DNA of 64,000 bases from Symsagittifera roscoffensis. Lineage: Eukaryota; Xenacoelomorpha; Acoela; Convolutidae. A program made the translations under genes and the position numbers. Below the pieces are notes generated by a model. It searched no databases. It saw only the letters and a program-made list of their open reading frames with translations, and was not told the origin of the DNA. Position 1 is the first letter of the stretch, and the number at the start of each line of letters is the position of its first letter. Location of the stretch: positions 33,051,301-33,115,300 of the forward strand of contig NC_087066.1 of the NCBI RefSeq assembly GCF_963678635.1. Reading direction: 5' to 3'. This document shows, piece by piece, positions 22,801 through 35,995 of the stretch.

Positions 22801-25100
22801 ATAAAACCATAAGATGTTTCCTTCATAGTCCAGGAAATTTGATCTATTTCTGGATAACAAATACCCTGCGTAGGGTATTTTTAGAACTGCTTGTGCGAGT
22901 GATTGCAAAATCTGTGTTCTTTTCAATTCGCATAGTTGATATAGTGTTTCTAGATCAGAAAGTGAAATTTTTTGAAAAATTCCATTAATTGTGTAGTTTA
23001 ATTTCATGTCTAAGTGAATGTCATAATGTATTGCGCCAAAATAGGTACTATTCATTAGTGATAATTCTTGTTAACGTGTGCTTTCACTGTCGTATGGTTT
23101 TAGTTTTCCAGCAGGGTTACCTGCGTTTTTAACAAGTATTTCGGAGTATGGTGTTTTATAGAGTGGATTTTTATATTTACAAGCTAATTTTGTTTCGTGA
23201 TAGATTTGAAAACGTGTCAATTTATTTTCTATATTATGAATGTTTCTGAATTTAGTACTGTGTTGTCTTTTTTGAACTGGGTTGACTTTATCAAATGGGA
23301 GGGACTCAATTAAATAATGTTTATGAAATTTTATCATTCGAGTGGGTATTTTTGCTACTTGAAATGTTGTACAAGTGTCTTCGGGAAACCAAACAAGGAA
23401 CAAGTAATCTTATTCCTTGATAATTTATGGTATTATCTTTTAAATCTCGTGTGAGTTGTATTTTTTCAAGTTGTATTTTCCAATCGAAAAACATTATTTC
23501 TTGGTATCCTTTATTTTTTGTATCTGCTTTGCAGTTTGAAGGGTTTTAGTTCCAATATGTCGTATCCAATGTTTATCATGAATATCATAAGTTAGTCGTC
23601 CGTGTGCGCCATTGTATGGGTATCTTTCGTCTAATTTAATATGTCCTTGATATCTTTCAAGTTCTGCTTGATGAGCAGAGTCGGTAAAAACTTGAAATTT
23701 TACTATTTTTTTAATTGAGTTTTTTTTTCTTGTTAAGTTTAACCTGATTAATTCGTTTTTTTTTTACAATTGTCGTGTTTTAGATGTAAAAGTCTTTCTA
23801 TATTACTTTGGTAGAAGGATTCGTGATCAAGTCGCTTTTTATTTCCGTTGGAATCTTGTGAACAATGTACATTCTTCTCGGAAATTTGTAACCTATAAGT
23901 GTTGCTGCTCGGGCTTTTTAGTATAATGTTGCTATTACATTTGTGTTTTCGATAGGTTGTGGTTCTGATTCGCATTGTGTTACTTGGTTTATTGCTTGTT
24001 TGTGTAGTGTTTTTTGTTCGTTTTCTTCACAATCATAGTGTGTTACTAGTAAATTCTGAGGTCCTGTGCGATGAGATGGATTTGTATTTTGTTCGGAAAA
24101 AAATTAGAAAAAGGATATGTTGGAATGTAAAAATCTTTACAATATACAAGTGTATGATAATCCTGAGTATGGGTTATAAAATGTGATAGGTCCAATTGTG
24201 CTTTTGGTGTATCTATCATATTTAAAAGTTACTTCAGTTGTTATACGTGGGGGAGGTAGTGATTGAGTTTTTCAGGTTAAAGTTTTTCCTGTAAGTTTTT
24301 CAAGTTTTTCAGGTGAAAAGTAATCATCGATAATTGTAAAAGATTTTGTTTTGTTTATTGTTATTGTAACTATGTATATCGAATGATGTTATAATATTTT
24401 TATGAACTGATAGAAATAAAAACCGAAAACATTTGACATACACTTGTGTATTGAAATTAATTTCGATGTGCAATTAGAGTGTTTGTTTTGAGCTGTTATG
24501 TTTTGTTTAGTGGACTTAGGGGAAAAGGGTGTTGAACAATATTATTAAGTTTGACTGTGATTTCAAACTTTAATTGGAGACTGTTTTGTTGAAGTATTTG
24601 AATATTATGTTCTCGAATATCTTCGTGGATATCCTGTCTATATTGTAGTCTATTGAGTGCCCAACTTTGGAGTCGGCTACTTTCTTGATGTTGTCCAAAT
24701 AGTGGGGGAGGTGTTACAAAAGTATTCCAATCTAACCGTAAAGAGGTATTTGACGATGATTATTCTTGGTATCTAGCGTCGAGATTGTTTGGAAAATTTA
24801 GGGGGAAAATTGTTGGTGATATTTGACTTATAGATGGTGTTGATGGAAGTGAGAGTGTTTCAGGCAAGGATGATAATGTTGTATCAGAAGAAATATCTAT
24901 CGGTTCATTCACTAAATTGGGTTCATCTTGGGTATATGAGTGTGTTGTCCAATATGGTGTTCGTTCGGTTGTGTCTGGGGGTAGTAAAAGTATTTTCACG
25001 GATTTGCTCTGATGTTAGGGTTGAACCTAGATAGTCTGATGGGATATTTGAAATGTTTTGTGTGAAGTAAGTGTAGGAGTATCTGGTAATGTACTGCTAG
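19886..25100 (-). pseudogene. env-like region of the LTR element, fragmented
   Basis: A set of minus-strand frames (23,403-23,071; 23,055-22,762; 22,421-21,861; 20,218-19,886) lies between integrase and the 3' LTR, where env sits. One frame has a Cys-containing segment with LAQAVLKIPYAGYLL and YTCTKKVSPLYV. The next has a hydrophobic stretch, LTILYAMFNFIGFLFSLLKG (transmembrane-like), and a second one near VARILVAGFFGIF, followed by a polar Asn/Thr/Pro-rich tail. This suggests a membrane glycoprotein precursor, now broken by several stops and shifts. Ser/Pro-rich frames at 21,413-21,685 and 24,760-24,999 may be part of the same region. No fusion peptide or cleavage site could be assigned. Confidence 0.5.
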
Positions 25101-26839
25101 AAAGTTCTGAGGTAGCTGGTGTTGGTGATTGAGGTACGCTAAAATGAACTCTGGGGGTTTGAAAATTCCTATTTCGTCTTGGATGTATAATTTGTCTGTT
25201 TATTTCAAGAGTATTTTTTTTTACTAATATGTCTTACTCGATTTAGAGGTTGTTGTAAGGTGGGGTATAAGTTATAAGTTGGTTCGCCTAAAGGTGCTTG
25301 TCGATGAGCTGGTTCTAACGGTTCAGATGAGCTTGCGTGTCGTTCTTCAAAAGTGTATGGCTTATCTTGAAAAGAAATGCGTGTTGATGTTTGGGGATTT
25401 TGGGTAGTTGTAGGTTTTACTGGACTTTCTTGGGAAGATGTTGGTGGGGACTGTTTTGGTGGTGGTTGATTAGCAGTTTTGAAAATGTGTTTGAGTGATC
25501 AATTTTTATAGGGAAAATTTATGCTTAATATAATATTCTTCGATAAAAAGAATTAAAAGAATAGTTGCTAAGGCGAATATGCCTACTGCCTTTTTTATAC
25601 ATTTGCATATTGTCATGATTAGGAAAATTATGAGCAATAGAAAGATATCTTTTCGGCTGAAAAAGGTTCGTATCATTTAAATAGATTTTGAGTTATCGTA
25701 CCTGTGAATGTGGTCAAGGATTTGGAAAAGTTGGAGATATATTTCAAATAGGGAATTGAAAATTGAAAAAAGATTGCAAAAAATTATGAAAAAAATCATT
25801 AGGGGTTCGAAAGTTTCAATGAAAAAGAATAGCAAAAATTTAAATAGACTAGAAAATTTTGTGAAAAGATTTAAGATTATTCGTTTAAGAGTATCAGCTG
25901 TTAGAGAAAGAAGCATTTAAGAAATGATTCGTTTCGTCGAATATTTTTTAAACTTTTGGGGCGAAATTCAATTGTGGTAGGATTTTTTATTGAATTTTTG
26001 ACAAGTGGGTTGAGTTTTGTCAAAAATTGTTGGGGGTTACTTTATGGTGTTAGGGAGGTCTTCTTGGCTTTGGTTTTATTTGTTGGATACTTTGGGGTAT
26101 TTTTGAGATATTTGTACTTGGTTGTATCATGGTTCTTTTTTGCTTTAGGCTAATTTGCCATTTTTGGTTGGATGATTTTTGAGGTCTGAATTGGGAAAAT
26201 ATTGTTGACCTTTGCATTATTTGATAGGGGAGGGGTTGTAATATTGAAGTGGTGTTTATTTTAGTTGTCAAGTTTTAGCAAGGTGCTTTTTTTGACCTGA
26301 AGGTTGTAAAAATATAGTTATAGATATGCCTGGAGATTAACATCTGTCGGCTAATGAGTTTGTGTTAGAGACATTAAGGTGACAAATTTTGAGGAATTCT
26401 ATTGGCTGAATTTGAATTAAAATTTATCGAGTGTGTTTCAGCATGTTATTACGGAAACGTGAATGTTCAAAATGATTAAAAAGAATATAAATCGTTAATG
26501 AAATTTAAGGTGGTTTTTGAAATTCAACTTTCCTTAAAAATTTAGATTGTGGTTTGAAAGTTTTGTAATTGTTTCGTGGTTGACTCTATGTTCGTGATAA
26601 TTCTCTATGTTCGGATTTTTGTTGATGATCTTGTGGTAAGATATTCTGTCATTTTTCTATTTTTTCTTTCTTTTTGAGATACTTTTGGTTCTGGTGTGTT
26701 AGCTATTTGGGGGCTACGTTTTGTTGTTGGATTTGCTTTCGATTGTTTTTGTCATTTACGTTTTGATTTTCTTCTGTCTGTGTACTGTTTTGGACAATTT
26801 TTAAACTTGTGAAAGAATATAATTGAGTTAATTCACGGG

Positions 26840-28225
26840 GTGCGTACTCTTTTGGTTATAAGGTGATAGATTGTTGCGATGTTGAACATTTTCTTTTTAA
26901 GTGGAATCAGTGAGTTTGTATATTACTTTAGTAGGTTTGTCAATTATTTGGTATGGTCCTTTTTGAATTGGTTGTAATTTTTTGAAAATTCCTTTTTGTG
27001 TGGTGAAATTGGGTATTAAAACAAATGTTGACCAATAAGGTGATAGGTTGTTGCGATATTGAACATTTTATTTTTTAGTGGAATCAGTGAGTTTGTATGT
27101 TACTTTAGTAGGTTTGTCAATTATTTGGTATGGTCCTTTTTGAAGTGGTTGTATTTTTTTGAAAATTCCTTTTTGTGTAGTGAAATTGGGTATTAAAACA
27201 AATGTTGATCAATTTTTAAATCTTTGGCTGGCATTAAGCGTGAATTAGTTTGGTTGTTTATATTTTGTCTTTGTAACAATTTCTTTGTTACTTTTTGGTA
27301 GCTTTCATTATGTTTCTTATCTCTATTTAAAATCCATTCGGTATGTGTGCCGGAAGCTAATTTTAGAATTTGTGGGTGATGAAAGTGATCTTCATTATGG
27401 CTGTGTAATGGTAGATTATGGCATATTGAATCTTTATTTGATTGACAATGACCCTGTGTGTTTTTATGGGCATTTGCTGTAAACATTTTTGATTTTCGTG
27501 GTTTTTGATTAAAAACCATTTCGTATGGTGGCATTCCTAAAATTGTCGTGATTTGTGAATTATATGATAAGGGGAATAGTTTTACATCCTCTGACTATTC
27601 AGTGTATCGTGTATCATTTGCATTAATAAAACATCTAAGGTATTCTTGTAATGAACGGTTCATACCTTCGACTAATCCGTTTGTCCAAGATGCATGAGAT
27701 GTACGCGGTTTGTGTTTATTGTTATTAAGTGACATAGTGTGATAATTTCATTATTTAAAAATTCTGTGCCGTTATCTGTGACTAGTATTTCGGGTAATCC
27801 GAATTTAGCTATCCAGTGTTCGTATAGTGTTGTATCTGCGTTACTGGGTTGAGTGCTACGTAGTGCGTAATTGCATCAACCATGACCAAAATGTAAAAAT
27901 TTCCTTCAGAGGATGGTGAAATCGGTCCTTTTGTGTCAAATGAAATTGTATCATTGAAATATTTTCTTTGTCCTTTAAAATCTTGTTTTTGTGCTATTTG
28001 TTTTTTGTGCTATTTGTGCTATTTGATAATACAATAAGGTCTATTTAATTGTCATATTATGCAATCGTTGCATAATACTTCAATCCAAGTTGGGGCATTT
28101 GGGAAATAAAAATTTGGTGTAAAACTTGAGTAAGTCTTTTCTGATCCTGAGTGTCCTTTTGTATTCTGTGTATATGATATGTTGAATGCTATTAACATCA
28201 TACTTAAAGCGAGACATGGGACTTA
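26840..28225 (-). pseudogene. Integrase region of the LTR element
   Basis: Read on the minus strand: a zinc-binding HHCC segment near 28,060-28,220 (KGHSGSEKT and LCNDC), then the catalytic core with FDTKGP (first Asp, about 27,930), VTDNGTEF (second Asp, about 27,790) and GLVEGMNRSL (the Glu, about 27,670), and PYEMVFNQKPRK near 27,510. The C-terminal part (FKKLQPxQKGPYQIIDKPTK) is present twice because of a tandem duplication. Several stops and shifts interrupt it. It would insert the cDNA copy into the host chromosome. Confidence 0.75.
26857..27211. repeat. 177-base tandem duplication in the integrase C-terminal region
   Basis: The segments starting at about 26,859 and 27,036 are direct copies (GGTGATAG.TTGTTGCGAT ... 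AAAACAAATGTTGA), offset 177 bases = 59 codons, so the duplication itself keeps frame. Confidence 0.8.
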
Positions 28226-29657
28226 AGAGTCAGGTTGTTGATATTCTAAAAGATCTGTATTCTCATTTATAATTGTACTGTTAAATTTTCTAAAGTATCG
28301 GAGGAGTGTTTTATTTCCTAAAATTGTGTTATCAGCTTTTGCCGGTTTTGTTTTATGTTTGTGCCATGATTTGAGTTTTCTATTGACAGGGTCAAGATTT
28401 TGGTATATTTGTAATAGTTGTAGTGTAATCTTTTCTGTTGGTGGTCGAAAAAAATTTTCGACTTCTAATTTTGATAGGGGAATTGTGTCGAGTGGGTCAT
28501 GAAGATCAAAAACTTGAATTACTGTATTTTGAATCATTTGTTGATGGCCCTGATAAATTTTCTTTTTCTATTAACCGGAAAGGATCCTTTTTATGTGGTT
28601 GTTGTTTTATTTTCTTTTGTTGGGTATTATTCTTTATCCAATGTGAATATGGAATTGGTTTAAGTGTGGATGTTTTTAGTAAATCAACTTCGTAGTGGTT
28701 GTTTTGACAACCTTATTAAAGCGGGAAATATTGTAAACTTTTTTTTTGTGATTGATCGATATTAGTTATTATTCTTTTAAAAATTATTCTGATCTTTTTA
28801 TTTGTGGGTGGATGAAGTTTTTAAATTGCATCGATGCGTGATTTTAATGGAGTTATAGTGTTTCTTTCAATAATGTGTCCAAGAAACTTTACGCGTGTTA
28901 AGAAAAAATGTGATTTGTCCGGGGCTGCTTTCATGTTTTCGTTTTTGAGTATTTGATGATAATGTTCTAGAACTGTAAATGTTTCTTCTTTAGTTTGTGA
29001 TTGCATTAAAACATCGTCTAAGTTTGTGATTGCATTTTTCTTGAGTATCAGTGGTCTTAAAATTTTACTCATAAAAGCTCAAAAAGCTGCTGGTCCTTTG
29101 GATATTCCATAGAATAATCTATTGAATTCGTTTTGCTGATTTCCAATAACGAATTGTGTTAATCGTCGTGATTTTTCGTCTAATGGCATTTAGTTGTATG
29201 CACTATTCATATCTGCAGTTGTGAAGTACTTACCATTGATCTTTGTCAGGATAACTTGAAATGGTTCGATAGGCCAATTGCATTTAGATTCGTCTATTAG
29301 TGAATTGAGATACCTAGCGTCTATAACTGTTTTTGGTGATTCTCCTTTTGCTAGGATGATAACTGGGTTGATGAAGGTGTTACCTTTTGGTTGTTCTTCT
29401 TTTTTTACGGGTGATATAATTTCATATTGTTCTAAAATGTCAAATATTCTGTTTACCTCATCATGTAAGTGTTTTGGCACTTTAGTTGCTCTTTGTTTTT
29501 TGAAAAATGCTTCAGGTTTTAAAGGTAAATGTAGTGATGAACTAACTTTTCCAACATCAAGTTTTGATGTTGCAATAACTGTTGGATATTTTAGTAGTAG
29601 TTTGGCTAATTTGTCGAATTCGTTCTGTGTTATTTGGAAGTGTTGAAAATTAAACAT
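28223..29657 (-). pseudogene. Reverse transcriptase / RNase H region of the LTR element
   Basis: The frame at 29,657-29,190 holds the RT fingers and palm start with VIDARYLNSLID and YFTTADMNSAYN (motif with the first catalytic Asp). It is cut by a stop at 29,190. The frame at 29,072-28,821 holds NLDDVLMQ, the YxDD catalytic box with Asn in first place, and VKFLGHIIE typical of Ty3/gypsy. Another stop lies near 29,081. The interval 28,820-28,540 should hold RNase H, but is AT-rich and not clearly readable. 28,537-28,223 is the connection region ahead of the integrase zinc segment. Confidence 0.78.
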
Positions 29658-30428
29658 TGTTCAAAATTTTTGTTGGTCTTCTTTAAAATCTGTTATTTTA
29701 AACGTTGGTTTGAAATATGGTGTTTTTGTGAAATATTCCGTATTTCTTTTTTTTGTTGCTTATTATATTGTTTATTGATAATTCTTCATCAAGAATTGTT
29801 GATTGACAAATATCTAGTAGTTGTATTATATTATTGACTCGATATGCTACTTCGTTTGTGGACGAAGTTGTAGCATTTGTTTCACAATATCCTAAGAGTC
29901 CTAGAGGAAATGTTGTTTGCGATGGTGAATTATTATATACATGTAATGAACTAATATCGGAGTTTGAGTTTCTCATGTATTTTATGGATGAAACTGTTTT
30001 TCAAAAAAATTTGGGAATGGGTTTGAATTCGAGGTCTGACATAAAAAGTTGTTGTTTGTTTTGATTTTTATCCTACTGGTGAACTTGTTTGATTGAAAAA
30101 TTATACACATTTCCTGATAGTGGTTTCAGGTATTTTCGTTCCTGATTGTAAATAGGGTAAAATTTGGATAATTGATGAGATCGTTACTCGAAAAAAAATA
30201 TGAACTGGCTTGAATACAAGGTCTGACCTGTATCGTCGTTGTTTGTTTTGTTTCATTTTGTGTTGGTGGACTTGAGTTATTGAGAAGTTGTATGCGTATC
30301 CTGCTAGTGGTTTTATTGTTTTTGTTCTTGGTTATATATAGGGTTAAATTTGGAGAAAAATGGATGTTGTTTGTTTAATCTTTGGAAGAATGTTATGGCT
30401 GTATTTTTCGTTCTTGTATACTTCTCTT

Positions 30429-30760
30429 TCATATGGATTTTGTTATTAGAATGTTTATTGTGGGAATATATTTAGTTATAAACGGTACGCCAATGATATT
30501 GTGTTTTTTATCTGTTATGTGAAATGTTTGTTTAAATGGTTTGTTCAAAATTTTATTTTGTTCCATTGTACTAGTGGGGACAAGGAAAAGTTGGATTTTT
30601 CTATAAATAACTGATGTTGATCCCTGTGCTGTTGCTAATTTACTGGCTGTTTTCATGGGTATTTGGTTTGGATGTAATGTTTTGATTTCGTTCCAAGTGG
30701 TTATATTAATGATATTTGATTCTGCTCCTGAGTCGATTAAAAACTCTATCTCAAGATCTG
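30429..30760 (-). pseudogene. Retropepsin-like protease region
   Basis: On the minus strand near 30,745-30,715 the frame reads IEFLIDSGAESNIINI, the D-[ST]-G-A active-site box of aspartic proteases of retroelements. The downstream part (30,656-30,429) includes HNIIGVPFI, which fits the I-[IL]-G-x-x-[FW] region of the fold. It would cleave the gag-pol polyprotein as a homodimer. It lies between the gag zinc knuckle and RT, as expected. Overall frame integrity is uncertain. Confidence 0.6.
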
Positions 30761-31131
30761 GTGGTTGAAATTCTTTACTTTTTGGACTTTCTAAGAAAAA
30801 TGGTATTGTTCAAATTTTTTCTCTTGGTTGTTTTTCTTGTATATTTTAATAAATATGATTTGTACTTGAGCATTGTACTTCGTCTTTTTCATCGGGTTTG
30901 GTTACAGCGTTACTTTCATTTACTTCCTGAGTAACTTCCTGAGTGTAATAATCATGAAGAAGTTCCAATTGATTTTCGTAAATTTTTGAACTGAGGCTTT
31001 GTTCATATATGATAGGTTCGTAGTCATTTTCGACAGTTATCATATTTACTGAGATGGTGTTATCTGTATCCTTTTCACTGTCTGTTGTTTCACAGTTAAT
31101 GTGATTTAATTGTAGTTCAGTATTCTCTGTA

Positions 31132-31893
31132 TCATCGACACCGGGGGGTCTGAAGCTGTTTCTTCTGTTGTTTGTACTTGATTAATTTGTCTTTGATGCT
31201 TCGGTGTATTGTTTCCATATCTGAGTTGTTAATCGGGGTAATGGTTATTATTCCTTTGAGGAGATTGGAAATAGTTTTGTTTATTGTTATAATTTGAGTT
31301 TCGATTTTGTGAATTGTTTCTTGATCTGTTTTGATAATTATCCTAGGATCTTTGATAATTTGATCTATTGTATGAGTTATTTCTTGATCTGTTGTTTGGG
31401 TAATACTGATTTCTGTTATTTGAATAGCTTCCATTTCTATTGTTGGAATAGTTTCTATTTCTATTGTATGATGAATTTCGTGATCTATCGTTGGAATAGC
31501 GTCTATTCCTAGGGTTTGAATGGCAACTGGTATTAAACAATTCTCTTCTGTTCGAATTCGATGGTGAATTGTTTTTTCGTTTTCGATTATTTCGACTGTG
31601 TGATCGACTATATCTTTTTTGTGAAACACTTCGTGAATTTCTTTGTTCTGGGGATCTACCTCTATAAATTGAGTTAAATGGTGATTGGTTTCTTGATTAG
31701 TTTGAATTACCTGGAAGTGGTTTTGCAGAGCTGTTATTACTGTGTATATTTTTGTTTGGAGGTTTTGGTCTTCTTTCATGTACATATAGAATGATTTATT
31801 CGGTTGTTTGTACTTTTGTGGTTTGTTCTGGTTATCTTGTTGCTTTTGTCTACATTCGGCAATACTGTGTCAGTATCTTCGGCAATAATTGCA
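31132..31893 (-). pseudogene. gag nucleocapsid region with CCHC knuckle and Arg/Asn-rich tail
   Basis: A C-x2-C-x4-H-x4-C zinc knuckle is encoded on the minus strand at 31,893-31,852 (CNYC...HSIAEC), with a TGA codon (31,872-31,870) at the position before the His. Downstream, one frame (31,785-31,132) is rich in Ile, Thr and Glu, and another (31,540-31,343) in Arg, Asn, Ser and Tyr (NRNYSNNRN-type repeats). The second looks more like a nucleic-acid-binding tail, so the true frame probably shifts. It would bind the genomic RNA in particles. Confidence 0.6.
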
Positions 31894-32017
31894 CCATTTC
31901 TTGAAAGATGTTTTACCTTTGAAATTTGGGTTTTTCTCATATATGTTTAGAATTTCAGTGATTTTTTAGATAGATCTACATCTGAATCCCGAATGAAGTT
32001 TATATGTGTAGTATTTG

Positions 32018-32700
32018 TTACGATTCTATTAGCATATTGTAATTTGAGATTCTTTTTCTCATGAGTTTCATTGAGATTTCTGCCTGTTCTAGTTTATCAA
32101 CTAGTTTTCTAAAGTCTAAATCTGGTTCTCGAATTGAGGAAGGATGTGATGCTCTCTTTTCAATAGCTGTTTTCCTTAATTGAGGTGTCAGAGTCGTTAT
32201 TAAGATTTCCGTCATTTTCGTGTTTTTAAAATCATGTGTGTTAAGTGAAAATGCTTTTCGAACTAGTGTTTTGTTTCTAGCTGCCAATTGTTTGAATGTT
32301 TCGTTTGGTAATCTGTGAATTTCGTTACAAAAAATTCTTCGATGTTGTTTGTTTCTTTCAGAATCAAAATTTTTGAAAATTCTTGTGTATATCTTTTCCA
32401 ATCTGATTTTATGTCTATAGGTAAAACTGAAAACCATTTTTGAGCTGCGCCATCAAGTGTTGTTTGTATTAACGCTGTGCGTATATGTATCCAATTTTGA
32501 CGAAGTGGTGTATCAATTGGTTCACGTCCTATATTAAAATCAAATTTGCTGCATTTAAGTAATCTTCTACAGAATATTCAGGGTCTGTGCCTGTAAACAC
32601 CATCAATGGTTTATTTGATGTTGTAGACGATCCACCCCTTAGGTATGGATTCCTTGACATTTGTAGTGATTTTGCGTCATTTGGTATTTGAGAGAAATTT
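32018..32700 (-). pseudogene. gag capsid region
   Basis: The frame at 32,437-32,018 contains RLPNETFKQLAARNKTLV, and the segment just upstream (to about 32,560, another frame) has LDGAAQKWFSVLP and WKRYTQEFSK, which together are typical of Ty3/gypsy gag capsid (the W-x-x-x-x-x-F region of the capsid core). One frame shift near 32,440 separates them. The zinc knuckle lies about 130 bases further on. Upstream of 32,700 to the 5' LTR nothing clear is seen. Confidence 0.6.
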
Positions 32701-32719
32701 GTAACTTGAGTCTTTGTTA

Positions 32720-35589
32720 TTTAAAGCTGTGGTATGTAATATGATAGTGGAATTTCATTTTGCATCTGAGTTGTTTGGTAATCTTGTGTATTCACTTGGT
32801 TTTGTGATTGAAATTTGTTTTATGAGGTTAAGTGATGTCTTGTTTGCCTTTGTTCGTTTCGTGTATATGGTTCGAAAAGATCTGGTTGATAGTATGGATC
32901 TGGTTGATCGATGTTCCAGTTATTGAGACGATGACTTGTGTTAAATCGTTGATTCTGATAATCATATTTCTCATCTTCTGAATAATTGGTTGATTCCTAG
33001 TCTGATGTTTGTTTGCTATGTTTTTGTTCTGTTTTTGTTATCGGGTAGGAATGAATTATAATTTAAAGGTGTTGCATCTATTGTAAGTGGAAATACTTTT
33101 ACATAAACTTTGTGGATAGATATTGTACTATTTGCTTGACTTGAGATGTCTATTGGGATGTTCAGAAACAGTGGATGAGACCATTCAAGGTCCCAAACAT
33201 AATCTGATTGTTCTGCAATGATAGTATCGTCATTGGTACTTTGAGGTCTAAAATGTTTTCTTGCTTGTGCAATTAAATCAACATTATGCGTGAAATAGTC
33301 AATTATAAACCATGCTAAGATTTTTTGTAAATCATGTTTAGCATTTTGTGAGACTTCAATGTTGGTAAACTGTTCACGGATTGTGTTTAAAATTGCTGAA
33401 AATGCGGCAATTTCATTTCTAATGTTTGTGTGTCTTGACGTTTGAACTGGTGACGTACTTTGTGTTTCCGGTTTTTCTAGTATGGATAACTAACTATATA
33501 TTAATGCAAAAACTTCGTTAGTAAATATAGAATTTGCTCTTTGTTAATTTTAGTATTGTAAGTTTTTGATGTCTTCTGTGAATACTTTTGAAAGTTCTAT
33601 GTCGATGTCATCTGATAACATATTTACCATGAAATTTACTTGCTGTACTGAGTTCTATGGTGTAAATTCCATATTGTTATGTTAGGTTACATATTCTTTT
33701 TAAATAGTGATCGGTGATTTGGCTTTTGATTTTTATTTCTGGGAATTCGGCTTTACATGGGCTAATTCTTTGTTCGAATAAATTTGCGATTAGATTGTTG
33801 CAAAATTTTTTTGTCCTCTATCATCAGTGATCGAAGTCATGAGAAATGGCAAAACTGATCTTTTCGTTTTATGACAGTTAGTGCCTAATGTTCAATATGT
33901 CTGATTGGTTGATTCCAATCGTATAGACGTACTGGTTTGTTTTTTTTATATATTTTTTATTCGTCTTTTTCTTTGTTTTGAAGTGTGTGATGTGGCTTCT
34001 GAGTCGGAAAAATATATTTGATCATGGATTGGCTAGTTTTTAATTACTGTGTCTTTTAGTTTATAGAGTGCGTCTAAATTGCTGACTTCTGATTCGGAGA
34101 CTGCTTTTCTTCGCTTTCAAAATCTTTTTCATGTGATCTGTTTTTGTTTACTTCTACTTTTTCTTTTTATTGTTTGTCGTTTTGTTCGGATGTATCCAAT
34201 TGTTTTTTTGTGCGGGGTAATTACGAGATCGTATTTTTCGTTGTTTATTTCACAATTGTGTAGTACGATTGTTTGTTTATTTCCTAAATTGCTCAGTGAC
34301 ATAAGGTTTAGGATGAAGGATGCAAGGATGTTATTAGTGATTTTAATATCCTAGATTGTTAGTCCTTAAGATTTTTGGGTTAGCCTAACTTGGGTCTTTT
34401 ATTCAGGGTTGGAGAGAAAAAAATATATCGATTCCGAAGAATGATTGTTACTTTCTCGTGGCTATTCTAAGTTAGGGTGTTATTTTACTGATTCTTACTT
34501 AGGGGTAATGATTGTGTTCATGGGTTGGAGAATAGTAAATCGATCCACAAGGTTCAGGTATAATTAGAACGCAAGTAGTTCGTTAGATACTCTTTTAAAC
34601 TTACTAAGATTAAGATTTATCCTGGGTCAGGTAAGAGGGGGGATCAAGTGAAGGATGAATAACCGAAGATCTTCACTGTTTAGCCTAATTAGAATGGTTA
34701 CAGTGATTGAAAATTTTTTAATAGTCCTGGGTCTTTTGAAAGTTTTGGGTAGTGAATCAACGTTTGAGGTCGTTAGACACTTGATAAGTGGGTGGGGGAG
34801 AACAAAATTGTTCTATTTGATCCAAGGATAAGCCTTGATGATCAGAATAAAAAAAGTTTAAAGGATATAAAATCGATTAAGTTAATTTTTTAATTGAGAT
34901 CCAAGGAAAGCCTTGATGATCTAATTTATATATTAAAAAAAGTTAAGTTAAATATTGATAAAATTTAGGATAGTTCTTTAAAAATAATTCAGTTTATTTG
35001 GTAGAAAGGTTTACTTTTTAATGATATTAGTGGTTTCATGATTGCTGTTATGTTTAGGTGATGAAGCTGGAGATGACAAGATGATTTGTATTTACTAATA
35101 CTTTATGATCATGAATAATAATTTTTATTTTTATTTTCAATAAAAATATTTTTCAGATATTTTTTTTGAATTTTACTGCAGAGTTGAACGAAACGAATTG
35201 ACGTGTTTTTATCAATTGTTATTGTACAATAGTAAGTTTGATTTAGCGCCTGAAATAATCATTGTCTGCAAATGAAAATCTGAAATCATTGCTAGTAAAA
35301 AAAACTCTAAAAATAAAAGTTTGTGTTGGCTTCTGCCGAACGACCATGAAACTCAATGGTAAGTTTCTATGTAGTCGTAGATCGTCTCTTGTCCGAGGTC
35401 TTCTTCCAATACCGGGTAGTTCTCGTATTGTACGGAATAGCGGCTCTGATCTATTGAGTCGTAGAGATATTTCGATTAAATTATTGTAACATTTTGAAAA
35501 TGTTTTGTCTAATATTAATCTTTATTATTAGTTCTAAGCTAGTTTGTTTTTAAGGTCTTATTCGAGACTTATGATCGCACCAGATGAGG
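32720..35589 (-). other. Leader and N-terminal gag region of the LTR element; no clear gene
   Basis: AT-rich, no supported frame. Next to the 5' LTR, about 7 bases inside, the minus strand reads TGGTGCGATCATAAGTC (35,584-35,565 region), which begins TGG and could be the primer-binding site for a tRNA ending in ...GCACCA. Confidence 0.35.
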
Positions 35590-35995
35590 TGAGTTCTTAG
35601 GTCTAACTCATAGAATAAGTTCGGATAGGGTACACCGTCTGTTCGTCACGCTATCTTATTTTCGGCTGGATAGATTCGTGCAACTTCTTAGTCTAATACC
35701 GATCCTAATCTCACTCTTATATCTACTAGTCTCAGGGTGTTCAACTAGTCTCTGCTAGGCTCAAAAGATCTAGAGTATACTGGCTTATTGCGATTGCTAA
35801 AGTTCTCTTGGAGAGGTAACTAATTTCTAAGTTAAATTCAAATCTCTCTGGTGCTGAAATTACAAGTTTTTTCAGCACTTACAAATAAGTGGGTTGTTAG
35901 TTAGATGGATTATGATTGCCTATTATTAAATATTTTATACTGATGAAATTTTTAATTTATGACCAATAATAAAATGTAGTTTAGATCTGGTTCCA
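35590..35995 (-). repeat. 5' LTR (406 bases)
   Basis: Same termini as the LTR at 17,987. It holds two segments absent from the 3' LTR (near 35,680 and 35,735). Since the two LTRs are identical when the element inserts, these differences date the copy as old. Confidence 0.85.

Larger units (their letters stand above)
17987..35995 (-). mobile_element. Ty3/gypsy-type LTR retrotransposon with env-like region, 18.0 kb
   Basis: Two similar direct repeats (17,987-18,359 and 35,590-35,995), each TGAGTT...TTCCA, bound an interior with gag, protease, RT, integrase and env-like regions in that order on the minus strand. The order protease-RT-integrase is that of Ty3/gypsy elements (Metaviridae). The LTRs differ in length (373 and 406 bases) and many stops interrupt the ORFs, so this is an old copy. 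No target-site duplication is evident at the outer ends (GAGT on one side, CAATC on the other). It is large for the family, and much of the excess lies between gag and the 5' LTR and between integrase and the 3' LTR. Confidence 0.85.
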
